Assembly: GCF_009604455.1 (NCBI RefSeq) | Contig: NZ_WEGL01000001.1 | Span: 434,001 to 498,000 of the forward strand | Direction: 5' to 3' | Length of the DNA: 64,000 nucleotides | Origin: Streptomyces sp. RB17 | GTDB taxonomy: Bacteria > Actinomycetota > Actinomycetes > Streptomycetales > Streptomycetaceae | Shown here: positions 37,701 through 45,825 of the stretch, in pieces | Numbering within the stretch: position 1 is the stretch's first letter | How the letters are laid out: the number at the start of each line of letters is the position of its first letter | The notes under the pieces: model-generated | Database searches by the model: none | The model's input: only the letters and a program-made list of their open reading frames with translations | What the model was told of the DNA's origin: nothing | Made by a program: the position numbers and the translations under genes

Positions 37701-38072
37701 GGCCCTGGCCGTCGGCACGGTGGCGCGCACGTAACCGAGCTTGTCGTAGATACGGCCCACCGAGCCGCCCTTGACCGCGTCGAGCTCCTCGGCGACCTGC
37801 TCGGTCTGTCCCGGGGCGGTCGCGATCATCATCGTGACGTTCTTGTCGCCGTCGGCCTTGGCCTCGGCGAGCAGGTCCGCGTCGTCCGAACCGAGCTTGT
37901 CGTGGGCGGACTTGACGCCGGAGCCGGCGGCTGTGGCGGGGGGTGTGTCCGCGGCGAGGGCCAGGGGTATCGGCCCGGCCGCGGACAGGGCGGCCACCAC
38001 GCCCACGGCCACGGCCACGCGGGCCAGGCGTCTCGGACCGGGCAGCGGGCTGCGCTCGGATATATGGGTCAT
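34776..38072 (-). CDS. Large secreted subtilisin-like serine protease (S8)
   Basis: A 1098-residue exported protease. Residues 1-41 are a signal peptide (basic PGPRRLARVA then VAVGVVAALSAAGPIPLALA). An inhibitor-like prodomain covers about 50-150. The S8 domain has Asp207 (GILDSGVDLGHP), His387 (EHGTHVAGITAANG), the oxyanion Asn in VISAGNSGPG and Ser583 (QGTSMASPQAAG). A PA-like insert of some 150 residues lies between Asp and His. The C-terminal 450 residues contain beta-sandwich modules, including a pre-peptidase-like segment (TSLDVAIGNVSDASADLDLT). ATG at 38072 was preferred over 38078 because GAGGG lies 6 bases before it. A role in extracellular protein use during growth or development is likely but unproven. 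Confidence 0.93.
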   Translation of the reverse strand: MTHISERSPLPGPRRLARVAVAVGVVAALSAAGPIPLALAADTPPATAAGSGVKSAHDKLGSDDADLLAEAKADGDKNVTMMIATAPGQTEQVAEELDAVKGGSVGRIYDKLGYVRATVPTARADAAIKAAAKLSSVHAIDLKQDIPLDDPSPNGTTSGSTTGTYQAPGKNTPAKNPYNPSFETGAVEFVQDHPKWDGRGITIGILDSGVDLGHPALQKTTTGERKIVDWVTSTDPIVDGDATWRPMVTAVSGPSFSYGGATWTAPSGSYEVSTFKESATTGGDEQGDLNRDGDTTDSWGVLYDPAAGTVTVDLDNDHDFTDDTAMKPYKDGYQVGYFGTDDPKTDVVERVPFVVQIRKDVPMDPYGGSWVGKKADFVNIGVIESEHGTHVAGITAANGLFGGKMNGAAPGAKIVSSRACTWTGGCTNVALTEGMIDLVANRGVDIVNMSIGGLPALNDGNNARAELYTRLIDTYGVQLVISAGNSGPGANTIGDPGLADKVISVGAAISKETWAANYGSAVEKKYQMMPFSSRGPREDGGFAPTLVAPGAAINSTQTWLPGSPVPEAGYALPAGYSMLQGTSMASPQAAGASALLLSAAEQKGIDLTPAGLRTALTSTADHIKGVQAYEEGAGLIDIVDAWEAIKDGASAHDYTVEAPVDTALDQALKTPGHGTGLYDREGGLKAGEKKTYDITLTRTSGPDRAVRHELSFENNAGGTFRILGDDAVRLPLNRPVTVKVQAAPGSAGIKSAVLDVDDPFTEGIDKQILTTVVVSAPVDYTYSASGSVQRNSTRSYFLTVPEGAKSLEVAIGGLKDKSQTRFIAVHPYGVPVDNTGTPYCYPNYLDGNGCKPDVRSYADPQPGVWEVEVESRRTSPLLDNPYTLDVSVLGAAFDPETVTVPEAKVGSPAAVSWKVTNTYAALAGKPAGGPLGSARTARPSIKEGETQTTTVDVPAGATSLDVAIGNVSDASADLDLTVYDASGKQVAQSADGDSEEAVSLPSPAAGTYTIKVVGYAVPSGATDYDYRDVFFSPTLGSVTVDDSAPVTLGTGDSATVTGQVTAAAAAPAGREFFGQVQLVNARGTVAGVGSVKIEKVTP

Positions 38073-38164
38073 CGGCATCCCTCAGGTAAAGGAGCGAGCG
38101 ATCGAGAGCGCTCAGCTTTACCCAAGGGACAGAATTTTGGGGACCGTTGACCGAATCGATATCG

Positions 38165-38193
38165 AGGTATGGGGAAAACCCGCTAAGGGTCAA
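38165..38193 (-). promoter_or_regulatory. Candidate vegetative promoter of the subtilisin gene
   Basis: On the minus strand TTGACC (38193-38188) and ATACCT (38170-38165) are separated by 17 bases, about 95 bases before the start codon. It overlaps the end of the CGNR gene. This is a sequence match only. Confidence 0.5.
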
Positions 38194-38732
38194 CCCTCCC
38201 TCGAGCGCGCGTAATGCCGGGACGCCTTCGCGCGGTTGCCGCACGCGGCCATCGAGCACCAGCGGCGGGTGCCGTTCCGGGACGTGTCGAAGAAGTGCAG
38301 GATGCAGCTGCCGCCGGCGCAGGTCCGGATGCGTTCCGGGCCCCGGGTGAGCAGCTCCAGGTAGTTCCGGGCGGCGAGCCAGGCCGGCCCCCACGACGCA
38401 TCGGCGAACTCCGGCTCCTCGGCCGGGCCGTCGGGGGTCAGCCGGGCCCGGATCCGCCCATGTGCGAGGACGGCGTCCACCAGCGGCGCGGCCTGGGCCG
38501 GTCCCCCGTCCACCGCGGACCTGAGCGCCGCGCGCGCCTCGCGCAGATGCTCCAGCACCTCCGCGTCGGCCGCGTGATCCCCGGCCAGCCCGTTGCTCAG
38601 GAGCCACACCGCCAGGCCCTCGGTGCCGTCGAGCAGGTCCTGGGTCACGCCTTCCCGGTTCCACCGGGTGTTGAGCAGGTCGAGCGCGAGGGGCTCTCCG
38701 GTGAGCGGGCGGGGATCGCGGGGGGTGGTCAT
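38190..38732 (-). CDS. CGNR zinc-finger regulator
   Basis: A 180-residue protein of the ABATE/CGNR type. The N-terminal stress-sensor-like domain begins LTGEPLALDLLNTRW, the family signature. The C-terminal zinc finger reads CAGGSCILHFFDTS, then WCSMAACGNRAKASRHYAR, giving Cys pairs and the CGNR sequence that contacts DNA. AAGGAG precedes the ATG at 38732. It is divergent from a VOC-family gene; the intergenic TCTAACC boxes probably mark its operator. Confidence 0.9.
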   Translation of the reverse strand: MTTPRDPRPLTGEPLALDLLNTRWNREGVTQDLLDGTEGLAVWLLSNGLAGDHAADAEVLEHLREARAALRSAVDGGPAQAAPLVDAVLAHGRIRARLTPDGPAEEPEFADASWGPAWLAARNYLELLTRGPERIRTCAGGSCILHFFDTSRNGTRRWCSMAACGNRAKASRHYARSREG

Positions 38733-38748
38733 CGGGCACTCCTTCTCG

Positions 38749-38822
38749 TCTAACCATTCAAGAGTACGTGACCGGTTGACGATCTCGCCTCTAACCGTCT
38801 AATCTCAAGTACAACGGTTAGA
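38749..38822. promoter_or_regulatory. TCTAACC operator boxes between the CGNR regulator and VOC gene
   Basis: TCTAACCGT (38790-38798) and its inverted complement ACGGTTAGA (38814-38822) form a dyad with a 15-base spacer. A third copy, TCTAACCAT (38749-38757), lies near the regulator start. The AT content is high for the region. Confidence 0.7.
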
Positions 38823-38842
38823 TATATCGAAGGGATGAGCCC

Positions 38843-39289
38843 ATGACCCCACGCATCGCGCACACCGGCCTGAACATCACCGACCTCGACCGCTCGCTCG
38901 CCTTCTACCGCGACCTGCTCGGCTTCGCCGTGCTCGCCGAGGGCAAGGAGGACGACCAGCGCTGGGCGATGCTGGGGGAGGCCGGTGGCGCCCCGCTCGT
39001 CACCCTCTGGCAGCAGGCGCGGGGGTCGTACGACAGCGGTCGCCCCGGACTGCACCACCTCGCCTTCGACGCCGACTCGATCGACCGCGTGCGGGAGTAC
39101 GAGACCGCGCTGCGGGCCGCCGGGGTGGACTTCGCCCACGACGGCGTGGTCGCCCACCGCGAGGGCGGCACCTCGGGCGGGATCTTCTTCCACGACCCGG
39201 ACGGCATCCGCCTGGAGATCTCCGCCCCCCTCGGCCCCGACGGCGCCCCGGCACCCCACTCGTCCGCACCGACCTGCGGTTTCTTCTAA
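38843..39289 (+). CDS. VOC (glyoxalase/bleomycin-resistance/dioxygenase) family protein
   Basis: A 148-residue VOC protein with two beta-alpha-beta3 modules: IAHTGLNITDLDRSLAFYRD opens the first, PGLHHLAFDADSID the second, and GIFFHDPDGIRLEI the end. His8, His73 and Glu127 are at positions that usually bind metal, so it may be a metal-dependent lyase or dioxygenase, or a drug-binding protein. It is divergent from the CGNR regulator and 2 bases before the PPOX-like gene. The substrate is unknown. Confidence 0.87.
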   Translation: MTPRIAHTGLNITDLDRSLAFYRDLLGFAVLAEGKEDDQRWAMLGEAGGAPLVTLWQQARGSYDSGRPGLHHLAFDADSIDRVREYETALRAAGVDFAHDGVVAHREGGTSGGIFFHDPDGIRLEISAPLGPDGAPAPHSSAPTCGFF

Positions 39290-39291
39290 CC

Positions 39292-40269
39292 ATGGCCACC
39301 TATCACGCGGGCTCGCTCGCCGTGCAGCAACTGCTCGGCGTCCGCGACCGCGCCGACCACGTGGGCCGCTCCCTCGGCCAGGACATCAAGCCGATCGCGG
39401 CCGCCTTCCTGGAACTCCAGCCCCTGCTGGTGGTGGGCGCGGCGGCCCCGGAGACGGGGAGGGTGTGGGCGTCGGCGCTCACGGGCAGTCCCGGGTTCGT
39501 CCGGGCGACGGGTCCGCGGCAGATGTCGGTCGTCACTGGTGCCGGGCATGGGTCTGGCGGGCGGCCGGACAGTCAACCTCGAGGGGCGCGGGGAACTGTG
39601 CGAGCAACCACGAACGACCCGCACCCGCGTGACGGCCTGCACACCCCCCTTGCGACCGCGCTGCAAACCCCCGGCACCCATACAGGAACCATCGCCCTGG
39701 ACCCCCGAACCCGCCGCCGCATGCGATTGAACGGCCGGCTGAGGCCAACCCCCCGCGGCTTCGTCGTAGAGGCGGACCAGGTGTTCTCCAACTGCCCCAA
39801 ATACATCCAGCGCAGGGAGACGTACGAGACACTCGACGACCGCACACCGGGCAACCCCCGCAGGCTGACCGAACTCGACCAGCAGGCAACGGAGTTCATC
39901 CGCTCGGCCGACACCTTCTTCATCGCCACCGCCCACCCCGGCGGAGCCGACGTCAGCCACCGCGGCGGCAACCCCGGCTTCGTCCAGGTCACCTCCCCCC
40001 ACCAGCTGACCTGGCCCGACTACCCCGGCAACGCCATGTTCCTCACCCTCGGCAACCTGCGGAGCAACCCCCGCGCCGGACTGCTCTTCCTCGACTGGAC
40101 CACGGGCACCACCCTCCAGCTCACCGGAGAGGCCCGCACCGAGTTCACGGCGGCCGGCGAGCGCAGCACAGGCTTCACCGTCACCGAGGCCCTGTGGACC
40201 CCCGCCGCTCTGCCGCTGCGCTGGTCGGCGCCGGAACACTCACCGGCGAATCCGGACATCGCGCGCTAA
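39292..40269 (+). CDS. Pyridoxamine 5'-phosphate oxidase-like flavoprotein
   Basis: A 325-residue protein. The C-terminal half is a PPOX/FMN-binding split barrel: ATEFIRSADTFFIATAHPGG, DVSHRGGNPGFVQV, then FLTLGNLRSNPRAGLLFLDW. The N-terminal half (YHAGSLAVQQLLGVRDRADH, LVVGAAAPETGRVWASALTG) looks like a second, degenerate barrel of the same kind. The Gly/Arg/Thr-rich middle (about residues 83-130) appears to be a linker. It follows the VOC gene after 2 bases and precedes a Nudix gene by 9, so the three plus-strand genes may be one unit. The reaction is unknown. Confidence 0.8.
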   Translation: MATYHAGSLAVQQLLGVRDRADHVGRSLGQDIKPIAAAFLELQPLLVVGAAAPETGRVWASALTGSPGFVRATGPRQMSVVTGAGHGSGGRPDSQPRGARGTVRATTNDPHPRDGLHTPLATALQTPGTHTGTIALDPRTRRRMRLNGRLRPTPRGFVVEADQVFSNCPKYIQRRETYETLDDRTPGNPRRLTELDQQATEFIRSADTFFIATAHPGGADVSHRGGNPGFVQVTSPHQLTWPDYPGNAMFLTLGNLRSNPRAGLLFLDWTTGTTLQLTGEARTEFTAAGERSTGFTVTEALWTPAALPLRWSAPEHSPANPDIAR

Positions 40270-40278
40270 CGTCCGTCC

Positions 40279-40767
40279 ATGCGACGGAACTTGAGGGTGG
40301 CGGCCTACGCCGTGTGCGTCCGTGACGGACAGCTCCTCCTGGCCCGCTCACCCGGGCCCGACGGAACTCCCGAGTGGGTGCTGCCGGGTGGCGGCATGGA
40401 GCACGGCGAGGACCCGTACGACACCGTCCGCCGCGAGGTCACCGAGGAGACCGGCTACCGCATCGAGGTGACCGGTCTCCTCGGCGTGGACTCGCGCCGT
40501 CATCTCTTCACCCGCCGGGGCCTCACCCCGGAGACCGACCACCATGCCCTGCGCCTCATCTACGAGGGGGAGGTCGTCGGCGGCGAACTCCGGTACGAGA
40601 TGGGCGGGTCCACCGATTTCGCGGCGTGGCAGGAGCTTTCGGTCGTACCGGACCTGAACCGGGTCCACCTGGTCGACGTCGCGCTGCGGCTCTGGCGGGA
40701 ACGCCCCGCGAACGGTCGTCTCACCGCCGAGACCCCTCCCGTACCCCAGGAGATGAACGAGGAGTGA
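40279..40767 (+). CDS. Nudix hydrolase
   Basis: A 162-residue Nudix enzyme. The box GGMEHGEDPYDTVRREVTEE followed by TGY fits the G-x5-E-x7-REUxEExGU pattern exactly, so it should hydrolyse a nucleoside-diphosphate-linked substrate with Mg2+. The short form without extra domains gives no substrate clue. No clear ribosome site precedes ATG 40279, consistent with coupling to the PPOX-like gene ending 9 bases before. Confidence 0.92.
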   Translation: MRRNLRVAAYAVCVRDGQLLLARSPGPDGTPEWVLPGGGMEHGEDPYDTVRREVTEETGYRIEVTGLLGVDSRRHLFTRRGLTPETDHHALRLIYEGEVVGGELRYEMGGSTDFAAWQELSVVPDLNRVHLVDVALRLWRERPANGRLTAETPPVPQEMNEE

Positions 40768-40968
40768 CCGCCCCCCGGCCGCGCACAATCCACTCCATGA
40801 CCGCGACCGGTACCCCGTGATCCACGTACGGTGATCGGCGCTGCGCGTTGCCGCCGCGTTCACGCGCAGGTCATCCCCGGTGCGAACCATCCAGAGCGAG
40901 CGGGTTGTTCGCGGAAGCGACGACCCGCGACCACTGCCGACGCGTTCGCACTCGGGGAGATCGCGCCA

Positions 40969-42720
40969 ATGTCGCGCATACGCTCTGTCGCCGCCTCCGC
41001 CCTGGAGGTCAACCGCCGTACCGTCCTCGCCGCCGCCGGAGCGGTCTCGCTCTCCGCGGGCGTCGGCTACGCCCTCCGTCCCACGGACAGCCAGGCCGCC
41101 ACCACCGCCGCGGCGCCGGTCGCCCACTCCCGGCAGGCCCCCGCGGCCGCCCCGCTCGCCCCCTACACCAAGGGCACGACCCTCGCCTCCGTGGCCGCGC
41201 CGCTGGGCAGCTCCGGCTACCGGCGGCTCGGCGACGGCGCGGGCTGGAGCCGGGTGGTGCGCGGCGAACTGGCCGCGCCCAAGTCGGGCCGGGCGGGCCG
41301 CCGTACGGCCCTCGCCGCGTTCGTGCAGTTCACCGACCTGCATCTGCAGGACGTCCAGCACCCGCTGCGCCTGGAGTACCTGCGCTCCCACGACGCGCAC
41401 GCCTGGCGTCCGCACGAGGCGCTCACCGTGCCCGGCGCGATCTCGCTCGTCGAACGGGTCAACGCGCTGCGGGGCGCCCCCGTCACCGGTGCCCCACTGC
41501 ACTTCGTCATGACCACCGGCGACAACACCGACAACAACGCCCACTCCGAACTGGAGTGGTTCATGAAGGTGATGAGCGGCGGCCGGATCACCCCCAACTC
41601 CGGTGACCCCAAGCACTACGAGGGCGTGCAGAACAGCGGTCTGAAGCTGTACTGGCAGCCGGACTCCACCCTGCGCGACGGCGACAAGGCGCTCGGCTTC
41701 CCGCAGCTGAAGGGCTTCCTGGCCGCCGCGGTCCGCGAGGTGCAGAGCCCCGGCCTGAAGCTGCCCTGGTACTCGACCGTCGGCAACCACGACGCCCTGC
41801 CGCTCGGCTGCTACGGCTCCCACGGCGACCCGTACCTCGCCGAGGCGGCCATCGGCGGCAAGAAGCTGTTCAGCGTCTCGGACGCGGACGCCAGGAAACT
41901 CCAGGACGCCATCAAGAACGCCACCGACCCCAAGGCCGCCGGCTACCGGGACTTCCTCAAGGCCCACGCCCGCTCGATGCGTTCGGTCACGCCGGACGAG
42001 AAGCGCGCGCCGTACACCCAGGCCGACTACCTCAAGGCCCACCTGGACCCCGCCCACCAGGGCCTCGGCCCGGTCGGGCACGGCTACTCCTCGGCGAACC
42101 TCGACGCGGGCACCCAGTACTACGCCTTCCGCATCTCCGACGACGTCATCGGCATCAGCCTCGACACCACCGACGCCGGCGGCCACTACGAGGGCTCCAT
42201 CGGCACCGCCCAGCTGAACTGGCTGGACAAGACGCTGAAGGACAACAAGGACTCCTACGCCGTCGTCTTCAGCCACCACACCAGCAAGACGATGGACAAC
42301 ACCCGCCCCGACCCGGCCCGACCCGGCGAGAAGCGGCACGGCGGCGCCGAGGTGATCTCGGTCCTGTCCGCCCACGCGAACGTCCTGGCCTGGGTGAACG
42401 GCCACATCCACAAGAACGTCATCACCCCGCACCAGGCCTCCGGCGGCCGCTCCTTCTGGGAGATCTCCACCGCCTCGCACGTCGACTACCCCCACCTGGC
42501 CCGCATCATCGAGCTGGTGGACAACAAGGACGGCACGATCTCGCTGTTCACCACCCTGATCGAGTCCGCAGCCCCGCACCGCACCGACTTCGCCGACCTC
42601 TCCCAGACCGGCCTCGCCGCGCTCTACCGCGAGCTGGCCTACAACGCCCCCGGCGCCAACAAGACCCTCGCGGGCAGCGCGGCCGACCGGAACACGGAGC
42701 TGGTGCTGAAAAAGGGCTGA
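40969..42720 (+). CDS. Tat-exported metallophosphoesterase (TIGR03767 type)
   Basis: A 583-residue calcineurin-like phosphoesterase. The N-terminus EVNRRTVLAAAGAVSLSAGV has the twin-Arg pair and hydrophobic core of a Tat signal. Metal-site motifs are FVQFTDLHLQDVQ (D-x-H), FVMTTGDNTDNN (GD), YSTVGNHDALPLG (GNHD), then VVFSHHTSKTM and VNGHIHKNV (GHxH). ATG at 40969 with GGGGAG upstream was chosen over an in-frame start at 40831 because it places the Tat motif near the N-terminus. Members are found across actinobacteria; the substrate is unknown, phosphate scavenging being possible. Confidence 0.9.
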   Translation: MSRIRSVAASALEVNRRTVLAAAGAVSLSAGVGYALRPTDSQAATTAAAPVAHSRQAPAAAPLAPYTKGTTLASVAAPLGSSGYRRLGDGAGWSRVVRGELAAPKSGRAGRRTALAAFVQFTDLHLQDVQHPLRLEYLRSHDAHAWRPHEALTVPGAISLVERVNALRGAPVTGAPLHFVMTTGDNTDNNAHSELEWFMKVMSGGRITPNSGDPKHYEGVQNSGLKLYWQPDSTLRDGDKALGFPQLKGFLAAAVREVQSPGLKLPWYSTVGNHDALPLGCYGSHGDPYLAEAAIGGKKLFSVSDADARKLQDAIKNATDPKAAGYRDFLKAHARSMRSVTPDEKRAPYTQADYLKAHLDPAHQGLGPVGHGYSSANLDAGTQYYAFRISDDVIGISLDTTDAGGHYEGSIGTAQLNWLDKTLKDNKDSYAVVFSHHTSKTMDNTRPDPARPGEKRHGGAEVISVLSAHANVLAWVNGHIHKNVITPHQASGGRSFWEISTASHVDYPHLARIIELVDNKDGTISLFTTLIESAAPHRTDFADLSQTGLAALYRELAYNAPGANKTLAGSAADRNTELVLKKG

Positions 42721-42813
42721 GGTTCACCCAACCGGGCTAGTCCGGGCAACCTTTGCCCGGCCGACGCAGGTTTCTTCCTCCGACCGCACGTACACCACAG
42801 GTTGGGGGAAGAT

Positions 42814-43950
42814 ATGCGCGTACGCACGACCCTGATGGCCACCACAGCCGTACTCCTCTCGGCGGCCCTGGCGGCCCTGGCGGCTCCGGCTGTGGCCGCG
42901 CCCGACGGCGACGGACACGCCGGCACCCGCAAGGCCGTCGAGGCCGCGGTCGCGGCCGGCGTGCCCGGGGTGACCGCCACCGCGAAGGACGGCCACGGCA
43001 CCTGGTCCACCACCGCCGGGGTGGGTGACCTCAGGACGGGCCGGCCGCGCTCCACCGCCGACCGCTACCGCGTCGGCAGCGTCACCAAGACCTTCGTCGC
43101 CACCGTCCTGCTCCAACTGGAGGCGGAGGGCCGGCTGTCGCTGGACGACACCGTGGAGACGTGGCTGCCGGGCGTGGTCCACGGGCAGGGCCACGACGGC
43201 CGGCGGATCACCGTCCGGCAGCTGCTGAACCACACCAGCGGCATCTTCGACTACACCAGGGACGCGGACTTCGGCCGGGCGGTCTTCACCGCGGACGGCT
43301 TCTCGCGGCACCGCTACGACACGTTCGCCCCGGGAGAGCTGGTGGCGATCGCCATGAAGCACGCGCCGTACTTCGCGCCGGGCACGTCCTGGAAGTACTC
43401 CAACACCAACTACGTCCTGGCCGGAATGGTGATCGAGAAGGTGACGGGCCACTCGTACGCCACCGAGATCGACCGCCGCATCATCGCGCCGCTGCGACTG
43501 CGGGGCACCTCGCTCCCCGGCACCCGGGTCACCGTCCCCCGCCCGAGCAGCCGCGCCTACTCGAAATTCACCGATCCGACGGCGCCGGTGTACGACGTCA
43601 CGAACCTCAATCCGTCGCTGGCCTCGGCCGCGGGAGAAATGATCTCCGATTCCGCCGATCTCGACCGCTTCTACAGCGCCCTGCTCGGCGGAAAGCTCCT
43701 GCCGCCCGAGCAGCTGAAGGAAATGAAGACCACCGTGGAGGCCAAGGGCATCCCGAACGCGCGCTACGGCCTCGGACTCATGGACACCCGGCTGACCTGC
43801 GGTGTTCATGTCTGGGGGCACAACGGCGGCATCCACGGGTCCGGGTCCTCGGTGATGACGACGGCCGACGGCAAGCATGCGATCGCCCTCAATTTCAACG
43901 GCGACTGGGCCGGGGACATGCAGTCGGTGATCGACGGGGAATTCTGTTAG
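42814..43950 (+). CDS. Secreted serine hydrolase (beta-lactamase/D-Ala-D-Ala carboxypeptidase family)
   Basis: A 378-residue class C beta-lactamase-fold protein like the Streptomyces R61 DD-peptidase. Residues 1-29 are a signal peptide ending AVAAP. The nucleophile motif is SVTKTF (SxxK), the second is WKYSNTNYV (YxN), and the third is WGHNGG (HxG). It could trim peptidoglycan stem peptides or cleave esters. ATG at 42814 follows GGGGGAA. The stop is followed by about 130 bases before the glycosyltransferase, which seems separate. Confidence 0.9.
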   Translation: MRVRTTLMATTAVLLSAALAALAAPAVAAPDGDGHAGTRKAVEAAVAAGVPGVTATAKDGHGTWSTTAGVGDLRTGRPRSTADRYRVGSVTKTFVATVLLQLEAEGRLSLDDTVETWLPGVVHGQGHDGRRITVRQLLNHTSGIFDYTRDADFGRAVFTADGFSRHRYDTFAPGELVAIAMKHAPYFAPGTSWKYSNTNYVLAGMVIEKVTGHSYATEIDRRIIAPLRLRGTSLPGTRVTVPRPSSRAYSKFTDPTAPVYDVTNLNPSLASAAGEMISDSADLDRFYSALLGGKLLPPEQLKEMKTTVEAKGIPNARYGLGLMDTRLTCGVHVWGHNGGIHGSGSSVMTTADGKHAIALNFNGDWAGDMQSVIDGEFC

Positions 43951-44079
43951 CCACCGTTTCATCCGCGTCATTCCGCGTTAACCCGGACGCAATGTCCGTA
44001 CCGCCTCATATCGGCTAACCCGCTTTGGACGGGGATGGCTCGATCTTCTCGATCATTGTTATGCAAGGCGGGTGGTCGC

Positions 44080-45471
44080 GTGCGTACGAGGCGCGGACTG
44101 CGGGTGCTGTCGGTCTACGAGGGCTTCTTCTCCGGAGGAGCCCGGATCGTGCACAGCGACGTCGTACTGGGACTGGCCGAGGGCGGCCAGTCCCACCGGG
44201 TGCTCAGCATCCATGGCGAGGTCCATCGCGAGGCCACCCGGCAGCGCATGGAGGACGACCACTGCTACCGGGCGCTGACCGCCGGCGGGGTCGGCGTCAC
44301 CTCGCTCGGCCGCAGTGCGGGCCTGGTGGACGGCTCGCTCGCGGCGAACGTTTTCGGCGGGCCCGAGCTGGCCGAAACGGCTCGGTCGATGGCCGGTGCG
44401 GATGTGATCCTCTCGCTGAAGGAGCAGCCGCTGGCCCTGCTCAACCAGGGCGGCCTGCCCCGTCGGCCGATCGTGGTCGGCCTGCACCGCTCCGACCCGG
44501 AGAACCAGGGCCCGGCCCTGGACGAGCTGAAGGCCGCCATCGCCGACGGCAAGGTGGTGGCGTGCGTGTGCTGCGCGGAGTCGACCAGGGCGGCGTACGA
44601 GGCGGCGGGCGTCCCCGGTGAGGTGCTGCACGTCATCCCCAACGGGGTGGACCTCCTGCGCTTCCGCCCCGACGCGGCCGCGCGGCTGTCGTTCCGCGCG
44701 TCCCTGGGCATCCCGGCCCCGGCCCCGGTGGTCGTCTTCGCGGCCCGCTACGCCCCGATGAAGAACGTTCCGCTCTTCCTGCGGGCGGCCCGCGCCTGGC
44801 TGTCCCGTGAGCCCGAGGGCCGGGTCCTGATGTGCGGAGCGGGCATGAGCGGCGAGAACCCGGCGCTGCGGGCCGACATCGAGACCGCGTTCGGCGAGGA
44901 CCGGCACCTGGCGGACCGGGTGCGCCTGCTCGGCGTGCGCGGCGACATGGAGACCGTCTACGCCGCGGCCGACGTCGTCGCCCTGACCTCCGCCTCCGGC
45001 GAGGCGGCGCCGCTGTGCCTGATCGAGGGCATGATGTGCGGGGCGGTCCCGGTGACCACCGACGTCGGCGACAGCGCGGCCATCGTCACCGGACACGGCT
45101 TCATCACCCCGCCGGACCCGGGTGCGATCGCGCTCGCGTGGTCCGCCGCGGCCGCCGGCCGCACGGAACTGGCCCCGGCCCTGGAGGCCGCCCGGGAGCG
45201 CTTCAGCCGCACCCGCATGATCGCGGCCTACGCCACCCTGCTGGACGAGGTGTACGCCTCACACGTCGGTGGGCAGCGGGTCGTGGCGCAGCACGCTGTA
45301 GGCGACGCCGTCGCGCCACCGGCCGTCCCGGAAGACGATGCCCCGCAGTACGCCCTCGCGGGTGAACCCGGCCTTCTCCAGGGCCCGCTGCTCGGCGATG
45401 TTCTCGGCCTCGGTGTCGGCCTCGATGCGCATCACGGGGGTGTGGGCGAAGAGGTAGCGGACGAGCTGTAG
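44080..45471 (+). CDS. GT4-type glycosyltransferase
   Basis: A 463-residue retaining GT-B glycosyltransferase. The acceptor domain begins LRVLSVYEGFFSGGARIVHS; the linker to the donor domain is VLHVIPNGVDLLRFRPD; the donor domain has PVVVFAARYAPMKNVPLFLR and the E-x7-E block TSASGEAAPLCLIEGMMCGA. GTG at 44080 has AAGGCGGG 7 bases upstream. Family similarity ends near LLDEVYASHV (about residue 396); the remaining 70 residues are read from the antisense of the convergent GNAT gene, overlapping it by 213 bases. The donor and acceptor are unknown. Confidence 0.85.
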   Translation: MRTRRGLRVLSVYEGFFSGGARIVHSDVVLGLAEGGQSHRVLSIHGEVHREATRQRMEDDHCYRALTAGGVGVTSLGRSAGLVDGSLAANVFGGPELAETARSMAGADVILSLKEQPLALLNQGGLPRRPIVVGLHRSDPENQGPALDELKAAIADGKVVACVCCAESTRAAYEAAGVPGEVLHVIPNGVDLLRFRPDAAARLSFRASLGIPAPAPVVVFAARYAPMKNVPLFLRAARAWLSREPEGRVLMCGAGMSGENPALRADIETAFGEDRHLADRVRLLGVRGDMETVYAAADVVALTSASGEAAPLCLIEGMMCGAVPVTTDVGDSAAIVTGHGFITPPDPGAIALAWSAAAAGRTELAPALEAARERFSRTRMIAAYATLLDEVYASHVGGQRVVAQHAVGDAVAPPAVPEDDAPQYALAGEPGLLQGPLLGDVLGLGVGLDAHHGGVGEEVADEL

Positions 45472-45789
45472 CTGGGCCCGGGTGCCGATGCCGCGGCCGC
45501 GGGCCTCGGGCAGCAGCTGGGCGCCCATGTTCCAGCAGTAGGTGGAGGCCGAGACGACGACCTTCCGCCAGGCGACGAACCCCAGCGGCTCGGTTCCGGC
45601 CGCGACGATCAGCTGGCCGCCGTCCTCACCGAGCAGCCGGTTCTCCGTCCAGCGTTGCCGGAACCGCCGCGGGTCGGCGTACCCGTACCACTGGAACGGC
45701 CCCGCCGTCTCGGGCTCACTGAGGAAGCGCTCCAGCAGGGGGAGGTCGTCCTCCCCGACGGGGCGCAGGGTCACGGATTCGGCAGGCAT
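45259..45789 (-). CDS. GNAT-family N-acetyltransferase
   Basis: A 176-residue GNAT (RimJ/RimL-like) acetyltransferase: VTLRPVGEDDLPLLERFLSE at the start, the acetyl-CoA loop LLPEARGRGIGTRAQLQLVR, and ENIAEQRALEKAGFTREGVL with the typical N-x2-x2-x3-EK-x-GF block. Its natural C-terminus, RDGVAYSVLRHDPL, lies within the antisense of the glycosyltransferase end. It is 36 bases downstream of the SGNH hydrolase gene on the same strand. The substrate is unknown. Confidence 0.9.
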   Translation of the reverse strand: MPAESVTLRPVGEDDLPLLERFLSEPETAGPFQWYGYADPRRFRQRWTENRLLGEDGGQLIVAAGTEPLGFVAWRKVVVSASTYCWNMGAQLLPEARGRGIGTRAQLQLVRYLFAHTPVMRIEADTEAENIAEQRALEKAGFTREGVLRGIVFRDGRWRDGVAYSVLRHDPLPTDV

Positions 45790-45825
45790 GGACCGGAGCG
45801 TACGGCTCGACCTGTCAGGACCCCG

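Noticed and set aside
34737..38150. 1137-codon open frame opposite the subtilisin gene
   Set aside because: Val/Gly/Arg-rich shadow; the minus strand has the complete S8 triad.
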